Positions 14,695 through 15,118 of a stretch of 15,118 nt of DNA are shown piece after piece. A program made the translations under genes and the position numbers. Position 1 is the stretch's first letter. The number at the start of each line of letters is the position of its first letter. Under the pieces are notes generated by a model. That model saw nothing but the letters and a program-made list of their open reading frames with translations. It did no database searches and was not told the origin of the DNA. Origin of the DNA: UBA12545 sp051024685 (lineage in GTDB: Bacteria > Bacillota > DSM-521 > Neomoorellales > Neomoorellaceae); the NCBI GenBank assembly GCA_051024685.1, contig JAZHPA010000061.1, positions 1 through 15,118 on the forward strand, read 5' to 3'.

Positions 14695-14937
14695 CTAACT
14701 CGCTGCCTTTACATCGCCCTTGTTTTCGCTTTCGGACTTCGCCTTTTCTTTATAGTCCTTGCTCCGGTAATCAGTCGTGTGGAAACCGGAGCCCTTATAA
14801 ATCACGCTGATGTTGCCGCTGATCACCCGATGGACGGGACTGCCGCAGGTTGGACAGGCCTCTAAGGGAGGAGCCGTAATCCGCTGTTCGGTTTCAAAGG
14901 TACCGCATTGAGGGCATTTATAGACGTATATGGGCAT
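14695..14937 (-). CDS. FmdB-family zinc-ribbon protein
   Basis: This 80-residue protein starts MPIYVYKCPQCG, the hallmark of FmdB-type putative regulatory zinc-ribbon proteins. Four cysteines in two CxxC pairs (Cys8/Cys11 and Cys28/Cys31) should bind one zinc ion. GSGFHTTDYR and a charged, probably disordered tail follow, also typical of the family. The role of the family is poorly known; links to amidase/formamidase regulation come from the founding member. I chose ATG 14935-14937, with GGAGGT seven bases upstream, over a GTG three codons earlier. It has a good upstream promoter and is monocistronic. Confidence 0.92.
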   Translation of the reverse strand: MPIYVYKCPQCGTFETEQRITAPPLEACPTCGSPVHRVISGNISVIYKGSGFHTTDYRSKDYKEKAKSESENKGDVKAAS

Positions 14938-14997
14938 GGACCTCACCTCCGAGTAGTACCTAAGCTGTTATTCCCCGTCTAGGGTTTCCCAAGAAAA

Positions 14998-15027
14998 TTT
15001 ATACGCCAGGGCCCTTTTCTTTGTCAA
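14998..15027 (-). promoter_or_regulatory. Sigma-A promoter of the zinc-ribbon gene
   Basis: On the minus strand a perfect -35 TTGACA (15027-15022) and a -10 TATAAA (15003-14998) are 18 bp apart. Transcription would begin near 14991, about 55 nt before the start codon. This is the clearest housekeeping promoter in the window. Confidence 0.7.
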
Positions 15028-15077
15028 GCTTTGCTTCTTCCGAGGCATCTGCGTTGTGGCCGATTTTTTAGAAGGCC

Positions 15078-15117
15078 TTGACATAATCTTACAGAAGCAA
15101 CCCTATAATTAATAGGG
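15078..15117 (+). promoter_or_regulatory. Outward promoter with overlapping palindrome
   Basis: Perfect TTGACA (15078-15083) and TATAAT (15104-15109) boxes face the right edge, but the spacing is 20 bp, longer than ideal. The inverted repeat CCCTAT (15101-15106)/ATAGGG (15112-15117) overlaps the -10, as a repressor operator would. The gene it serves lies outside the window. Confidence 0.45.
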
Positions 15118-15118
15118 T

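Overview
The window is a complete type I-C CRISPR-Cas locus next to sporulation/germination genes. It comes from a spore-forming member of the Firmicutes (Clostridia-like, moderately high GC; a Moorella/Desulfotomaculum-type thermophile would fit, but that is inference). Evidence for a spore former is the sleB-ypeB pair, strong AGGAGG-type ribosome binding sites, GTG starts and a good sigma-A type promoter.

Layout. Bases 1-90 are the array trailer. Bases 91-2761 are a CRISPR array of 37 repeats (37 nt) and 36 unique spacers (33-41 nt). Bases 2762-2946 are the leader. Everything from 10581 down to the array reads on the minus strand: cas3 (10581-8410), cas5c (8309-7608), cas8c (7615-5756) with an internal cas11c start (6157), cas7c (5759-4881), cas4 (4876-4268), cas1 (4277-3243), cas2 (3246-2947), leader, array. 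Most genes overlap or nearly touch, so they are probably one transcription unit. No cas6 is present, as expected for I-C, where Cas5c processes pre-crRNA. Cas1/Cas2/Cas4 acquire spacers; Cas5c, Cas7c, Cas8c and Cas11c form Cascade; Cas3 (HD nuclease plus helicase) degrades the target.

Divergent from cas3 is a gene for a cytoplasmic trypsin-like serine peptidase (10730-11734, plus). Its stop codon abuts the stop codon of ypeB (13117-11735, minus). Upstream of ypeB lies a short sleB-like cortex hydrolase gene (13699-13202, minus) with a plausible forespore (sigma-G type) promoter. Two small unrecognised genes follow (14221-13796 minus; 14356-14670 plus), then an FmdB-type zinc-ribbon gene (14937-14695 minus). 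Two clear terminators separate these units. The right edge carries an outward-facing promoter.

The most unusual signal is a full-length degenerate CRISPR repeat (8328-8366) inside the cas3-cas5c gap. It has the same orientation as the array, keeps a hairpin through a compensatory base-pair change, and sits just upstream of the cas5c ribosome binding site. Since Cas5c is the repeat-binding/cleaving protein, this could be an autoregulatory or mRNA-processing site, or the repeat part of a crRNA-like regulatory RNA. Other points of interest are a strongly supported internal cas11c start, a spacer matching a tRNA T-arm, a four-times repeated CGCGAA motif in the leader, and substitutions at Cas5c positions thought to be catalytic.
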